DNA of 64,000 nt from Gentiana macrophylla (lineage: Eukaryota; Streptophyta; Magnoliopsida; Gentianales; Gentianaceae). The notes under the pieces were generated by a model. The model made no database searches, had not been told where the DNA came from, and saw nothing but the letters and a program-made list of their open reading frames with translations. Position 1 is the first letter of the stretch, and each line of letters opens with the position of its first letter. The translations under genes were made by a program, and so were the position numbers. The stretch is taken from the NCBI GenBank assembly GCA_026214975.1, contig CM047805.1, positions 8,208,463 to 8,272,462 of the forward strand, in the 5' to 3' direction. Below, piece by piece: positions 12,401 through 24,722 of this stretch.

Positions 12401-13165
12401 TAAACCAGGATGCAGGCGACATCAAAATTAATCGGAACAAAACATATGTAATTTTCCAAAATCACCCTTTTCCTATCTATCTATAAATTAAAACACCCTT
12501 CTTCCCGAAAAAAAAAAATTTTGCATCAGCGCTCTTCTTCTCTCAACTCCTGCCGCACTAGATTATAAATAATGCGTGTCACCTACTTTTTCTACAAAAA
12601 TTAATTGTAATCTTCTTTCTTACATAGTAGCTTTAATTTCACTGATTTTTGGGACCGATTTGGTCCAAATCGACCCTCTACGTAGGGAAAACGCGAGAAA
12701 AAGGTGCAATCATCGTCTTCTCCAAACTCAAGAAATTGGAAGTCGCTTCACCGTTATTAGCTCTTCCAAAGGCCTCGAGAATGGGGTTCGATGGATGCTC
12801 AAGTTTGCTTTGGACACCATTGTTGCGAAAAAAAGAAACTACGGTGGTTGCAGGTGCTTCTTCTCCGGCGATCAAACCTTGGTGTTGTAGCAGAGAGCTC
12901 CGATTGATGAATCTGTTTATTTTTTTTTGATGAATGGAAAGGAAAGAGTAATGTGATAGATTGTGATTGAAATTGATGAATGGAAGGGTGATTGGAATTG
13001 ACGAAGAACGATTGAACGATTTAACGATTTGAATGATTGGGGATTAGGGTTTGTGGATTTTCGGCTGCAACCACTGCTCCGCCTAAGTCCACTTTCCGGC
13101 CAAGAGAAGGCAGGCTGTTTTTTATTTTTATTTTTTTGTTTTTTTTTGGTTTAGGGTTGTAACTA
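12400..13165. other. Unassigned region with short overlapping frames
   Basis: Two overlapping plus-strand frames (12576-12890 and 12649-12930) and one minus-strand frame cover the same bases. None shows a recognisable domain. A pyrimidine-rich stretch at about 12525-12555 followed by an ATG could belong to a decayed gene start, but nothing downstream supports this. Confidence 0.25.
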
Positions 13166-13470
13166 TTAATTTTGTAACGTTACTAGGATGTTACGACATT
13201 TTTACGGATCTGTCGACTTGTTATTGGCCATTACTACATTTTACGGGTCATTACTATTTGTTTTTAGTCTGTTACTACTTGTTTTTAGGATGTTACGACA
13301 TTTTTTTGATTTATTACTTGTTTATTGGCCGTTACTATATTTCACGGGGTTGTTACGACTTGTTTATTGGACGTTATGACTTGTTTTTAGACACATTACT
13401 ACTTTTTCATTGGATGTTACGACATTTTATGGTACATTACTTACTTGTTTCTTGGTCACATTATTTGTAG
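13166..13470. repeat. Degenerate minisatellite, about 24-bp unit
   Basis: About a dozen imperfect units of the form GTTAC-GAC-TTGTTTATTGGNC follow one another, with recurrent 'ttacgac', 'cttgttt' and 'ttggccgttac'. The two plus-strand frames here (13188-13379 and 13258-13470) are Leu/Tyr-rich products of the repeat, not genes. Confidence 0.7.
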
Positions 13471-13765
13471 AGAGTAAAAAGTAACAAGGGGTATTTTTGT
13501 CCAAATATTTTGTTTTTGTCCTTTATAACATCCGGAAAAAAAGAATGTCCTTGCAGACCCATTTATGTTTTTTTTTTGTCCTTGTAGCCCCTTCCCCCTA
13601 TTTTATTTAACGTGTTTATTAATTTTACAGATATAATAATTATTTTCATTTTTACCACTTTTTGGGGAAAACTATTAAATTATTTCCTAAATTGAAATCA
13701 ATTTAATTTGTTTAATTGCTTATTTGATTTAACGTGTTTATTATTTTTACAAATATAATAATTAT
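13471..13765. repeat. AT-rich repeat next to the hAT end
   Basis: Carries the same blocks as 11240-12400 ('ttattttcatttttaccactttttgg', 'tttaacgtgtttattatttttac'). The repeat breaks off within 'aataattatt' at the hAT terminus and a close relative resumes beyond 40700. This suggests the hAT element inserted into this repeat. Confidence 0.55.
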
Positions 13766-14079
13766 TAGGGCTGAGCATGGGTCGGTTCGGGTTGGTTTTT
13801 TCCTAAAGCTTGTCGAGTTGGATCGGCAATTTCAATCCTCAAACCAAACCAAATCACTTGGAAAACCAATGGTTTGGAACCAATTTCGGTTTGGTTCGGT
13901 TTGGGGTTGGTTTCGATGAATTATCTTTTAATGCAAAAAAAGATTGCATACATCATACCAACTATTACATGATTCCTAGTTTAATTTACATCATTTTATA
14001 CCGGTACAAAAAAGAAAAGAAATCCATACTAATACTATTACAACAAACTAATTGTTCCATTAAACCAAAAAAATAAACT

Positions 14080-15303
14080 AATGCCAAAGACAACATAAAT
14101 ATTTTAAAACCATGTGAAGACTGCACCAGATAACCACCTTCATCCTTGAGCTGAACCATTAGCATTTAGCAGCATCCTCAAAGGAAACTTGTGCAAGACT
14201 TCAGCAGCGAAAAAGAAAACAAAAGAAGTTGTCCAAGAGCAGCAAAACCTGAACGGAAAAGACCACACACCAGAGAGGAGATTCCAAAAGAAGAAAAGTG
14301 ATGAGGCCAACTAAAGAAAGAAAAGAGCACACACGATAATTAATTGTTTCCTCAACATATAGGCAAAGGATATCGAAACCATCATAAAAATAAATATGTC
14401 AGGGCAACTATATAGAGTCTTATCATTATCAAACACCACTAAAAATAACCACCTTCTAATATATATTTAGAATAAGTACTTATTCTAATTAACAAACACC
14501 CTCTCAAATCTGTTATATGTGTTAACTATTATACCTTGATCAATATTTAATCACAGTTGCTTGATAGACAATACTTAGCACAGAATAATCAATTGATATT
14601 TAGGTGATGTTGATATTTATGACTTCAATAAGTTCAAATAAATTGCAGGACTGAAAGTTATCAAAAGCTAAAAATTTAATACTAAGCTAATTGATCAAAA
14701 AGGCAAGTACATCTTAAGTTCAGACGGTAACTTGCAAAAGCAACAGTTAAGAAAAATGTTATTACAACAAATTGCAACAAGGTTACAACAGGCTATCCGA
14801 ACAGAAAGGTTTAGCAAAAAGGGGAAATTGTTACAGAGTGCTTTAGGTGATCAAATTTAATACAAACCAGAACAGGTTTAGCGAAAGATTTGCAGCACAG
14901 CTCAATCAGATTACAAGCTAAAAGTGTACAGAAAAATTAAAGTAGATTCAGTACTACACAATTAGAGAATTTACAAGCTGCAGGCTATTCTATTACAAAG
15001 CAACAGATCAAAACTATCACAAAGATTCAGCAAATTACAATATATATCTGATGCTATTACAAAGTTATTGATTACGAGGAAGCAAAATTTAAACACATGA
15101 ACAATTATCCAAGCTTCTGTCGATGAAAGTTGAAACTCATCTTGTATCACACACAGATGCATATGACAAATACGGTCAGGTAATTTAACATATTGGGCAC
15201 TCAACTAGAAAATCACACTTACAGTATACACACGAATTAACATATATAGAGACTAAATTGAGCCAACACAATTGAAAAAGAACATTTATTGATAACAATA
15301 TAA
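14080..15303. other. Non-coding part of hAT element
   Basis: AT-rich sequence between the hAT left end and the transposase 3' part. One 77-residue minus-strand frame (14971-15204) has no recognisable motif. The C-terminal hAT dimerisation domain expected in this direction was not found, so it was probably deleted or is too decayed to see. Confidence 0.4.
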
Positions 15304-16213
15304 TTAACAAAACACATTGCATAAAATAATAACCTTACGGGAGATATTTTCCAATTCTAAGCAGTTCCAAATCAGCAGGTAGAGTTGTATGTACTTGATC
15401 TTATATCTTGGATCCAACAATACAGCAACATACACCAGCCCATTAATACCATCAAAATCACCCCAGTACTTTATAAACTTCAAACTCATTGCATTCGCCA
15501 TAGAACTCAATAACGCATTACAATTCTTTGAATACTTGTTCAAAATGCAATGAAAATGAATAACCTCATGCAAAAACTCGTTTGATGTGATAAAAGTAGA
15601 TCCAGAAAATTTCAATGTCATGTCATAAATAAACTTTAAGAACTTGATAAACACCCTAGTATTTTCCCAATCCAAATCTTCAGGAGCACCAAGGTGAAGG
15701 CCTCTACCTTTATCAGCAATGTAATCCTCATCTTCATCAAGTTCCTCATCATCATCCAGACCTTTAAAGTACTGACAATATTTTCCATCCTCATCGAAAA
15801 GTTTATCAAATGCTCTTTCATACTTTTCAGCTAACTTTAACATTTTGTAAGTGGAATTCCATCTAGTCGTCCAAACTTACCTTATGCTTGCAAGTAATAT
15901 TAGAAGCTTTCACACAAGACTTAAAAGATTGGGTTCTACTAGGAGAGGATCTAACATACCTAACAGAATTACGAACCCTTACAATAGATTCATGCATTTT
16001 TTCCATTCCAGACTGTAAAATCAAGTTGACAATGTGAGCAGAACACCTCATGTGCAAAAATGCATGATCAGAAACAATACTTTCCACAAAAATCCAGTTT
16101 TTTTTCAAGTGCCTAATCGCAGTGTTATTAGCCGATGCATTGTAAACTGTGATAGTGAGAATTTTCTTTATATCCCAATCAGCCAAACATGCTTCAATTG
16201 TTTTCCCAATGGC
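15304..16213 (-). pseudogene. hAT transposase, middle and C-terminal fragment
   Basis: Two minus-strand frames, 15863-16186 and 15304-15843, are the continuation of the fragment at 39182-39543. The first begins after 'GKTIEACLADW' and contains the 'TVYNASANNTAIRHLKK' block, which corresponds to the conserved 'TVDNASSND' catalytic-region block of RICESLEEPER-like transposases, and a 'CSAHIVNLI' block ('CAAHILNLI' in the family). The second contains an acidic linker and a 'DGINGLVYVAVLLDPRYKIKY' segment typical of the hAT RNase H-like region. A frameshift near 15843-15863 falls in the 'TRWNSTYKM' block. The C-terminal dimerisation domain is missing. The gene is dead through the frameshift, the truncation and the array insertion. 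Confidence 0.85.
16209..16213. repeat. Target-site duplication ATGGC (left)
   Basis: ATGGC immediately before the first LTR base (16214) matches ATGGC at 39182-39186 immediately after the last LTR. Removing the array and one duplication restores the hAT reading frame at the conserved 'HKGE-IGK' block. This shows that the whole 23-kb array occupies one integration site. Confidence 0.93.
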
Positions 16214-17935
16214 TGAAGGATGCAGGTTCTTAGATCTAACCGAGTTAGATCTATACGCAGCGGATGGATCACGATTTACATATCATAAAACATAGTTAAA
16301 GGACTTAAAAACTACAAGGGGGTTGAGATCATGTTACCAATATTAGGAAGAGAAGCCAAGATATTCCGATGTGTTCTCCAAACGGCGGTTGGTGGACACC
16401 CTTCTTGATACACGAGCCTCCTTGATATGCAACGAGAAAAATCCGAAGATTTTTCCAACTCAAACCCTCCAGAATAGAGGCCAAATTTTTCGGCCAATTT
16501 CTCTCGGTGAATAGTGACGTGAATAGTACCCTTTTTTAGACTTGGGAGAACTCTCTTTATATAGAGAGTAATCAATGTCCTCCAAGGATTAAATAATTAA
16601 GTGATAATTATCACATTAATCCTTTTCCAAATAAAAGATAAATAAAATGATTGTCCCAAACAAATTAAGATAAATCATATTATTATCTATTATTCCATGA
16701 ATTATCATTTAACAAATAAAAGATAAATCACATGTTAAATAATTATCCAAGAAAACTAATTTCTCTCTAATTATTAGGACATTAATGGCGCCACATATTG
16801 GGTCAAAAAGCCCACATAAAATGTCTTTTATGTGTATTATATTATTTAAATAACTAAATAATATCCATGCATATCAATTAATTAGCCCACCAATTAATTA
16901 TCAATGAGGCCCAAATAACAAGATTATTAGTCCGAATTACGAAGCTTTCACACCGGGACCATGGACCTATAACCAGTAGCTCCAATAATTAATTATTCAT
17001 CGAACGAAATAAGTACATTAATTATTAATTCGGGATTACGCCACCATAAACCCGAAACCAACTCTACCGATCATAGATGTATACTTATACTCAACCCATA
17101 GAGTGAATAAGCGTCCATTGATATAATCACTACATACGGATTAACCCTCCATAGATCGCCCATTCTCGAGAGGAAGTCTCCGTGAACCGCACTCGAATAT
17201 CTTATCCTTATTTACCATCAACCCCTAATGATCAATTAGTGCACATATCCGACTAGTAGCTAATTAGTCAAATGTGAACTCGGCCGATCGATCACTTTCT
17301 TAAGGCTAAAAATAAAGGGGATCTGTCTCTCTACTTCCCGCAGGAAGGAATGGATTCCATGTCTGTGAAAATCGTAACTACTCACTCATCCGGAGATAGT
17401 GCCAATGAGAAGTGGCTTGGAACACATTATTTAAGTGAACCGTAACTAACACATCAAACACTACCCCGACAAGCGACACCACAGTGATCACCTCGGGATT
17501 AAGGTTGATCCATATATGATCATCTAATGATTTAATAAGATTCCTCGATTACGGAATTATATCGAGAAATTCAGATTAAATCGGTCAAGTCCTATATGAA
17601 TGCCATCATATATAAATGCCCCACGTGGTACCCTCTACCGGCAAACCGGATAAGACTATCACACCCTAAGGTGTTAGGCGCATTATTGGTGTTTTAATCA
17701 AGAGACCCTAAACTCGATTAAGTTCACCACGGACTAAACAGCTTTAAGCATATCTCCACTAACTCAATCCTCACGTGTAATCCATACACCGAGTTAAGTG
17801 GTTACATCTGATATACTTAGGGTTTGCAAAGCAGTGTATTACTTTACAAGCACAAAGCAAGTAATAAGGTGAGATAAATTCATCATTCATTATTAAAAAC
17901 AATTACACAAATTGTCTTTGGCACTACACCTAACA
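16214..17935 (-). repeat. Array LTR-a (outer left, 3' LTR)
   Basis: A 1,722-bp LTR, TGAAGG...CCTAACA. The minus-strand TATA lies in the inverted repeat at 16550-16569. It is followed by ATCTCCCACTTG, the reverse complement of the purine tract. Confidence 0.92.
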
Positions 17936-17946
17936 ATCTCCCACTT
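17936..17946 (-). other. Polypurine tract, array unit 1
   Basis: The plus strand reads ATCTCCCACTTG next to the LTR end CCTAACA, which is CAAGTGGGAGAT on the element strand. This is the standard Copia plus-strand primer. It recurs at 24723 and 31949. Confidence 0.85.
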
Positions 17947-20900
17947 GCACGAAATGACAAGTAACGATTGTTTTTAGAGCACACCATTTCTCATCTTATT
18001 CACAACACTCTCCCACTTGCTCTAAAAGCAGATGAGACATATCCATCAATGTCATACCCTCCAAGCACTCGACTTGGTACACTGATTAGTTAGGTTGTCG
18101 ACTCGAGACGATCTTTAGGATTGAAACGTTGTCGGTCCTTCCAATCAGGCGGTACTTTCTCTCAATATGCTTTTGACTTCTTGTGACTAAGAAGATCCTT
18201 CTAAGCTATCTCTTCACTATTTTCATGATGAAGTGATATCGGCTTATCAGACCTGGAATTACTCCCAGACCAAAAAGGAAATTCTAAGCACTATGAGTAA
18301 ACACTAAGCCCGAGATCAACTTAATGATCATCCTTAATCTGACTACAAGTCAGAATCAGTGTAGTCAACCATATTCAAGTTTGCACCTGAATATACAAGC
18401 ATATGATTCCTCGTTCTCTAAAGATACTTGAGGACGTACTAAACCGCTACTTATTGCTTGAATCCAAGATTCGATTGCAATTGACTCGTGTTAAGCTGAC
18501 TTGCCCTTATCCCAGAGAGACTCTATCCCATTTTCTCTTTATCCGAAGATTTGGAGAATCATTCCTGAGAGGTAGGGTAGGACAACTCTCGATGAATGCT
18601 GCAACCATATATGCCTAATCATCTTATTCAATAAGATAGGTGGGATAGCCAATGACTCATTCTCGTGAATTTGACCGAATCATATTCTTAGAATATAGTC
18701 CAATTCTCTCATCCAGAGAATCTTGGCCTGTCAGTTTCCAACTTCAGATAGCACACACATGTTGTTTCCAACTGTTTCAATGTTATCATTCATGAACACT
18801 AATGCTACTACTTTACCAATATTGATATCCAGTCTATGGAAAAACTTATCAATATTTTGGTCAAGTCCACATGTTTTAAAACATGTGACTTTTAAATGAC
18901 CGAGAGGTTCTCTTAAATCCACAAAGGATATAAGCCATGGCAGGCCTCCTACCAAAGGTTCTTTCTGAATGAATTAAGATATCGTTAGTCTCAAAAAAAG
19001 GTCTTAGGGAATCACCCTATCTTACGCTTTGTAACGAATCCGTTATTCATTCTTAGCTAAAACCCTTCGTTTCTAAATGAATTCAGATTCCGTTGTTCAA
19101 AGAAGAAAGTCTCGAGGAATCACCCCTATTTTCTCGCTTAACGAAAATCTAGCAAGACTCGAGTGGTGAGAGAGTTCAAGGTCCGGTTAACTCTCTACTT
19201 GTCGTGAATCACCCCTATACCACTCAACTTTGCTATTTGAAAGTTTAAACTTTCCTATTCATTCGACTCTTTTCCGTGTAGATCCAATTGCTCCCACTGG
19301 GCATGAGACACTCAGTGGTTCTACAATAGATCGAACAAAACCGGAGTACAAAACTCCATTTACAGGGGTTAAGGCATTTGTCAAACCAACCTCTATGATC
19401 GTAATCCTATATACACCCACTAAGAGCCATAGGTTATCAATCACCCCAAAGAGACCGTAAAGTCCACAAAACCCCAATGGGTCAATGGTTAAACCATACT
19501 CCCATCTGCGTGGTGGATTGACATCCTGATCTAGCAGTATTTATCAGTGTAATCACCAACAACCGATGTTGGACGTGGTCTGATTAAATCAGATAGTAAC
19601 TACCTTTGGGTAACCGTACTCCAAGGTTTAAGGTTGTTACTTATAGATTCTATCGAGAAGGCTTGTGACAGATTCAACCGTCACTTTACGATCTCAAGAA
19701 TCTTATAATCAACCTTCACTCGTCTCATTAAGATATTTCATGAACAAATCACAATCTGACGTATCATAAAATCCCGATCCTACCTTCAAGCATTAAATGC
19801 TAAATGCCTACATTTACGGATGTGGTGTGAACCGAATTCATTCCTTATCCATAAACTCACTAGCATCTTCTAGGTAGACTTCTCGGTTTACATAATAATG
19901 TTAACCGTTATTTTGCAACGAATTATCTTAATCGAGTTTAGCGATTGTATTGTAGCATATCAATAACTATATAAGGCAAGTGTATGGTTTCTTCCTCGGT
20001 GGAAAAACATTCCACTAGGAGGCGTGCCGAGCATCGATCCCAAGACTATCGATAGCCTATTTCCGAGCATGGAATACTCTATTCTCTCAAAAAATCGAGA
20101 CTCCTCCGCGTATTCTTTCGATAAACTAAATCGCGTTTGAGTAGTTATCGACAAAAATGTCACCACTCAAAATCTCCCACTAGCTTGTATCTCTCACTAG
20201 ACCCCGAAGGTCATAGTGAACAAGCTATGTTACTTCTTCAAATCTATTACCCTTTCCCGATTGAAAGGAAACTTAGTCATTGTTCCTTTGAGATGTTGTT
20301 CCCAGGTCGGGAAATAGAATCACCCTTAGCCGCCTTTTAGGTCTTATCTCTAGGATATATGAACTAATTAATAGATATTGAAAAGTCGTTTATCTTAATA
20401 CGAAACCTTTTACCTTTAATAGTTTTAGATGTGTTACACATATCTATTCAACTTTTCTTAGTGGTTCTGTCTTTATCAAACAAAAGTCCGAGTCTCGATT
20501 CGTACTACAAATGTCATCTTCACTTTGTTTAAGGCAAATTGCAATATCGAGGCGAAAGTGAATCCATTTGTTTCAACGAATCGTAAACGAAAAAATAAAT
20601 TTTTCTGTGATATTCAAGGATAGAATCCGAAATTCATTTCCTTATATCACTCCCACTATTCTAGCTGAAATTACTGCTCGTTGTTACTTTATTAATCATT
20701 AATGCACAGCTTCATTGTTCTTCCAAAGAACTAAGCCACTGAGTCAAGTTACTCGGTTAAGAAAGTCGCTAAGGATTCATTGGTTAGTGATCCGAAATCA
20801 CTTTCCTTATCCTACACTTTCTTTAATTAATGTTTCGGTTTAGCCTCAAAACTTTAGTTAAGATGATTAACACTTATAGACATTCTTTCCCATTCTTAAC

Positions 20901-22997
20901 TTTCCTTAAAAGGAAATAGTCTTGAACTAGCAGTTCGTTTGAGTAGACACTAGTCGTGAACTGTGGGATGTCTAATGAAAGTGTTACCTTGTGGGACTGA
21001 TTATCTAATAAATTAGAAAAACATAATATAAAAGCTCCCACTAGTTTATCGGTTCCAAATACCGTCTAACTAGCGACACTTTAATTTACGATTCTCCAAT
21101 TTTTCTATCAGAAAATTTCTCGTGTAGACACTACACAATTCACTAGAAGAATTTTATCGTCCCAATCACCTTTCAAACTAACTACGGTTGTCTCTCGTTC
21201 TGCACGAGTAACAGCAGTGACATGCCTATTTACGTCACTTAAGTTTTGAAGGCTTCAAGAGAAATATCTCTTCCGAAAAATTAATCGCATGTGAGATTAA
21301 TAAATACAACGTTCTAGTTACTCACCACTTTTTAACGAAGTCATTACTAGTCAATTTTACACTAGCAGTTTAGCACCTTAGAGAGATATATATAACAGTT
21401 GTAAATAAAATTGACAGAAAATAAATTCAAATCATACACTACTAACATTTTAGGAACATAAACTAAGTACTTATAGTCTATCCTACCGTTCCAAGGATTT
21501 AATCTAATGCCTCGGTGTGCGCCTTAGGGTAGGTCAAAGAGGTTTCGATTAATATTGAAGATCGATTGAGAATCGAACATCTCATTTGTGATCGTCAATC
21601 ACCTTTCCTTTTCAAACAAAGGTACTACCAAAAATACCCTTTATGAGTGTGACCTCATCGTCTCGATTTTTAGGTAGACCCGAGTGTGCCGCCTTAGGGT
21701 CGGTCGGTGACCCGACGAGTACCCAAAATCCTATCCTTTCGGAGACCAAGCCTTGAATTTTGATAGCGGTGAAGGCCTTCCTTAGGAGGCCGGTCCCAGC
21801 CGACACGAGGCGTCACCATTCTCTCACGTTGCTTGTGTCAACAATAGAGGCCGTGGGGTGGCCGTCGCCTCCCGCTCCCACTCAATATTTTGAAAAAGTG
21901 GTGGGTTTACTGATCACGTTTTTGGACTTGATGTTACATTAAGGAACAATAATTCACAGGCCCGAATGTTGTCGGTTATGTGGGCTAACCCACCCGACCT
22001 ATTCGTTAGAACATATGTGGCCGTCGGACGGATCAAGGTTAGGGAGCTCCGTTAAGCCGTAGTAGCTCTTCGGATGACTCGGCCTTGCGAGATCCCGATG
22101 CAAACGCCACACGTGGAGGGTGAAGTCGATTGAGCCGTAGCTCTTTGTTGACCACCCAACCGTGGTTAAACCACTTTCGAACCTGTTTGCCCGTGATTAT
22201 CCAATCCTTAAACATCAAACTTTCACGTAGACACTACACGAACAAAAGCGTAATCTCGTCTTAGGTAAGGTGGAATTCACCAAGAATCCAACACCTTAAC
22301 CACGAGGTTTCGGGATTTTACTCCTTATGCTTTCGCAGAGTGGGATTCACCGAGAATCCATCACCCAACCTCGACGATTGAAAAAACCCGTGTTCCTCGG
22401 TTTTTACCCTAATTAGTTTCTAGTTAATATCATACAATTAATTAAAACTAATCGCGTGTTTTTATACATGCCTAACTAATTCCTCGAATTAATTTCTACA
22501 TGTATGCATATGGAGTGGAATTCATGATATGATGCATGTCATGGTAATTTTCCGGTTCTACTCATACAATCTAAACATGTATACTAGTGCGGAAAATAAA
22601 CACCGAGATGGGCCGTTAAGCGGCTGCGTATCTAATCTATTAGAAAAATAAATTAAAACCCTAATCTGCAGCTGTTAAGAATCTTCGACGATCGGCATAT
22701 CAAACGAACTTGGATCGGGACGAAACTTTCCAGATCTGATCTTCATTCTTCGGACATCAAGATGGACGGTCGGATCGGAGCTTTGACTTGTCAATCTTCC
22801 TCAGTGAGCCGTCCAGCTTGCTGCTGAAACAGATTCTTACAGCAGCGCATAATTTACTTCCCGAGGCCGATCGGGGATCAAGATGAATCCCGATCGTCCT
22901 GAAAATTTTATCTCACGTCCAAAACTCCATGATTATCGATCTGACCGGTTTGATTTACGTTTCAACGGTCCAAATTGAAGGATCTTCTCATCAACGA
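17936..22997 (-). mobile_element. Array internal region 1 (deleted at its primer-site end)
   Basis: Non-coding internal region about 5.06 kb long, homologous to 24723-30221 and 31949-37462. About 500 bp present at 29722-30221 in unit 2, including the primer site, are missing here. They are replaced by a short mosaic junction at 22971-22998. Short frames on both strands (for example 18403-18618 and 19230-19460) are not conserved as frames in the sister copies and are judged chance. The block 21914-22345 is shared with family D. Confidence 0.8.
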
Positions 22998-24722
22998 GTT
23001 CTTAGATCTAACCAAGTTAGATCTATTCTGCGATCGTGGATGGATCACGATTTACATATCATAAAACATAATTAAAGGACTTAACAACTACAAGGGGTTG
23101 AGATCATGTTACCAATATTAGGAAGAGAAGCCAAGATCTTCCGATGTGTTCTCAAAATCGGCGGTTAGTGGACACCGCTTCTTGATACTACGAGCCTCGC
23201 TTGATATGCAACGAGAAAAAAACATAGAAGATTTTCCAACTCGAACCCCACAGAATAGAGGCCGAAATTTTTAGCCAATTTCTCTCGGTGAATAGTGACG
23301 TGAATAGTACCTTGCCATTAGACTTGGGAGAACTCTCTTTATATAGGAGAGTAATCAATGTCCTCAAATTAAATAATTAAGTGATAATTATCACATTAAT
23401 CCTTTTCCAAATAAAAATATAAATAAAATGATTATCCCAAACAAATTAAGATAAATCATATTATTATCTATTATTCCATGAATTATCATTTAACAAATAA
23501 AAGATAAATCACATGTTAAATAATTATCCAAGAAAACTAATTTCTCTCTAATTATTAGGACATTAATGGCGCCACATATTGGGTCAAAAAAGCCCACATA
23601 AAATGTCTTTTATGTGTATTATATTATTTAGCCCAACTAAATAATATCCATGCATATCAATTAATTAGCTCGACCAATTAATTATCATTTTTGAGGCCCA
23701 AATAACAAGATTATTAGTCCGAATTACGAAGCCACACCGGGGACCATGGACCTATAACCGGTAGCTCAATAATTAATTATTCATCGAGCGAAAAGTACAT
23801 TAATTATTAATTCGGGATTACATACCATAAACCCGAAAGCCCGAACTCTACCGATTATAGATGTATACTTATACTCAACCCATAGAGTGAATAAGCGTCC
23901 ATTGATATAATCACTACATACAGATTAACCCTCATATAGATGTTGTCCCATTACGAGAGGAAGTCTCCGTGAACCCGACTCGAAATATCTTATCCTTATT
24001 TACCATCAACCCCTAGTGATCAATTAGTTCACATATCGACTAGTAGCTAATTAGTCAAATGTGAACTCGGCCCGATCGATCACTTTCTTAAGGCTAACAA
24101 ATAAGGGGGTTGTCTCTCTTCCCAGCGAGGAAGGAATGGATTCCATGTCTGTGAAAATCGAGAACTACTCACTCATCCGGAGATAGTGCCAATGAGAAGT
24201 GGCTTGGAACACATTATTTAAGTGAACCGTAACTAACACATCAAACACTACCCGGGACAAGCGGCACCACAGTGATCACCTCGGGATTAAGGTTGATCCA
24301 TATATGATCATCTAATGATTTAATAAGATTCCTCGATTACGGAATTATATCGAGAAATTCAGATTAAATCGGTCGATCTATATGAATGCCATCATATATA
24401 AATGCCCCACGTAGGTACCCTCTGCCGGCAGTCCGGATAAGACTATCACACCCTAAGGTGTTAGGCGCATTATTGGTGTTTTAATCAAGAGACCTAAAAC
24501 TCGATTAAGTTCACCACGGACTAACGATTTAAGCATATCTCCACTAACTCAATCCTCACGTGTAATCCATACAGAGTTAAGTTAAGTTTACATCTGAGAT
24601 ATACTTAGGGTTTGCGGCGATGTATTACTTTACAAGCACAAAGCAAGTAATAAGGTGAGATAAATTCATCATTCATTATTAAAAACAATTACACAAATTG
24701 TCTTTGGACACTACACCTAACA
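22998..24722 (-). repeat. Array LTR-b (lacks its terminal bases)
   Basis: Homologous to the other three LTRs from 'GTTCTTAGATCTAACC' to CCTAACA. The first dozen bases (TGAAGGATGCAG) and the adjoining primer site are gone. The TATA inverted repeat is at 23332-23352. This LTR could not serve as a normal 5' LTR of unit 1. Confidence 0.85.

Noticed and set aside
12576..12930. Overlapping plus-strand frames of 104 and 93 residues
   Set aside because: Two plus frames and one minus frame over the same bases, none with a recognisable motif. Kept only as an unassigned region.
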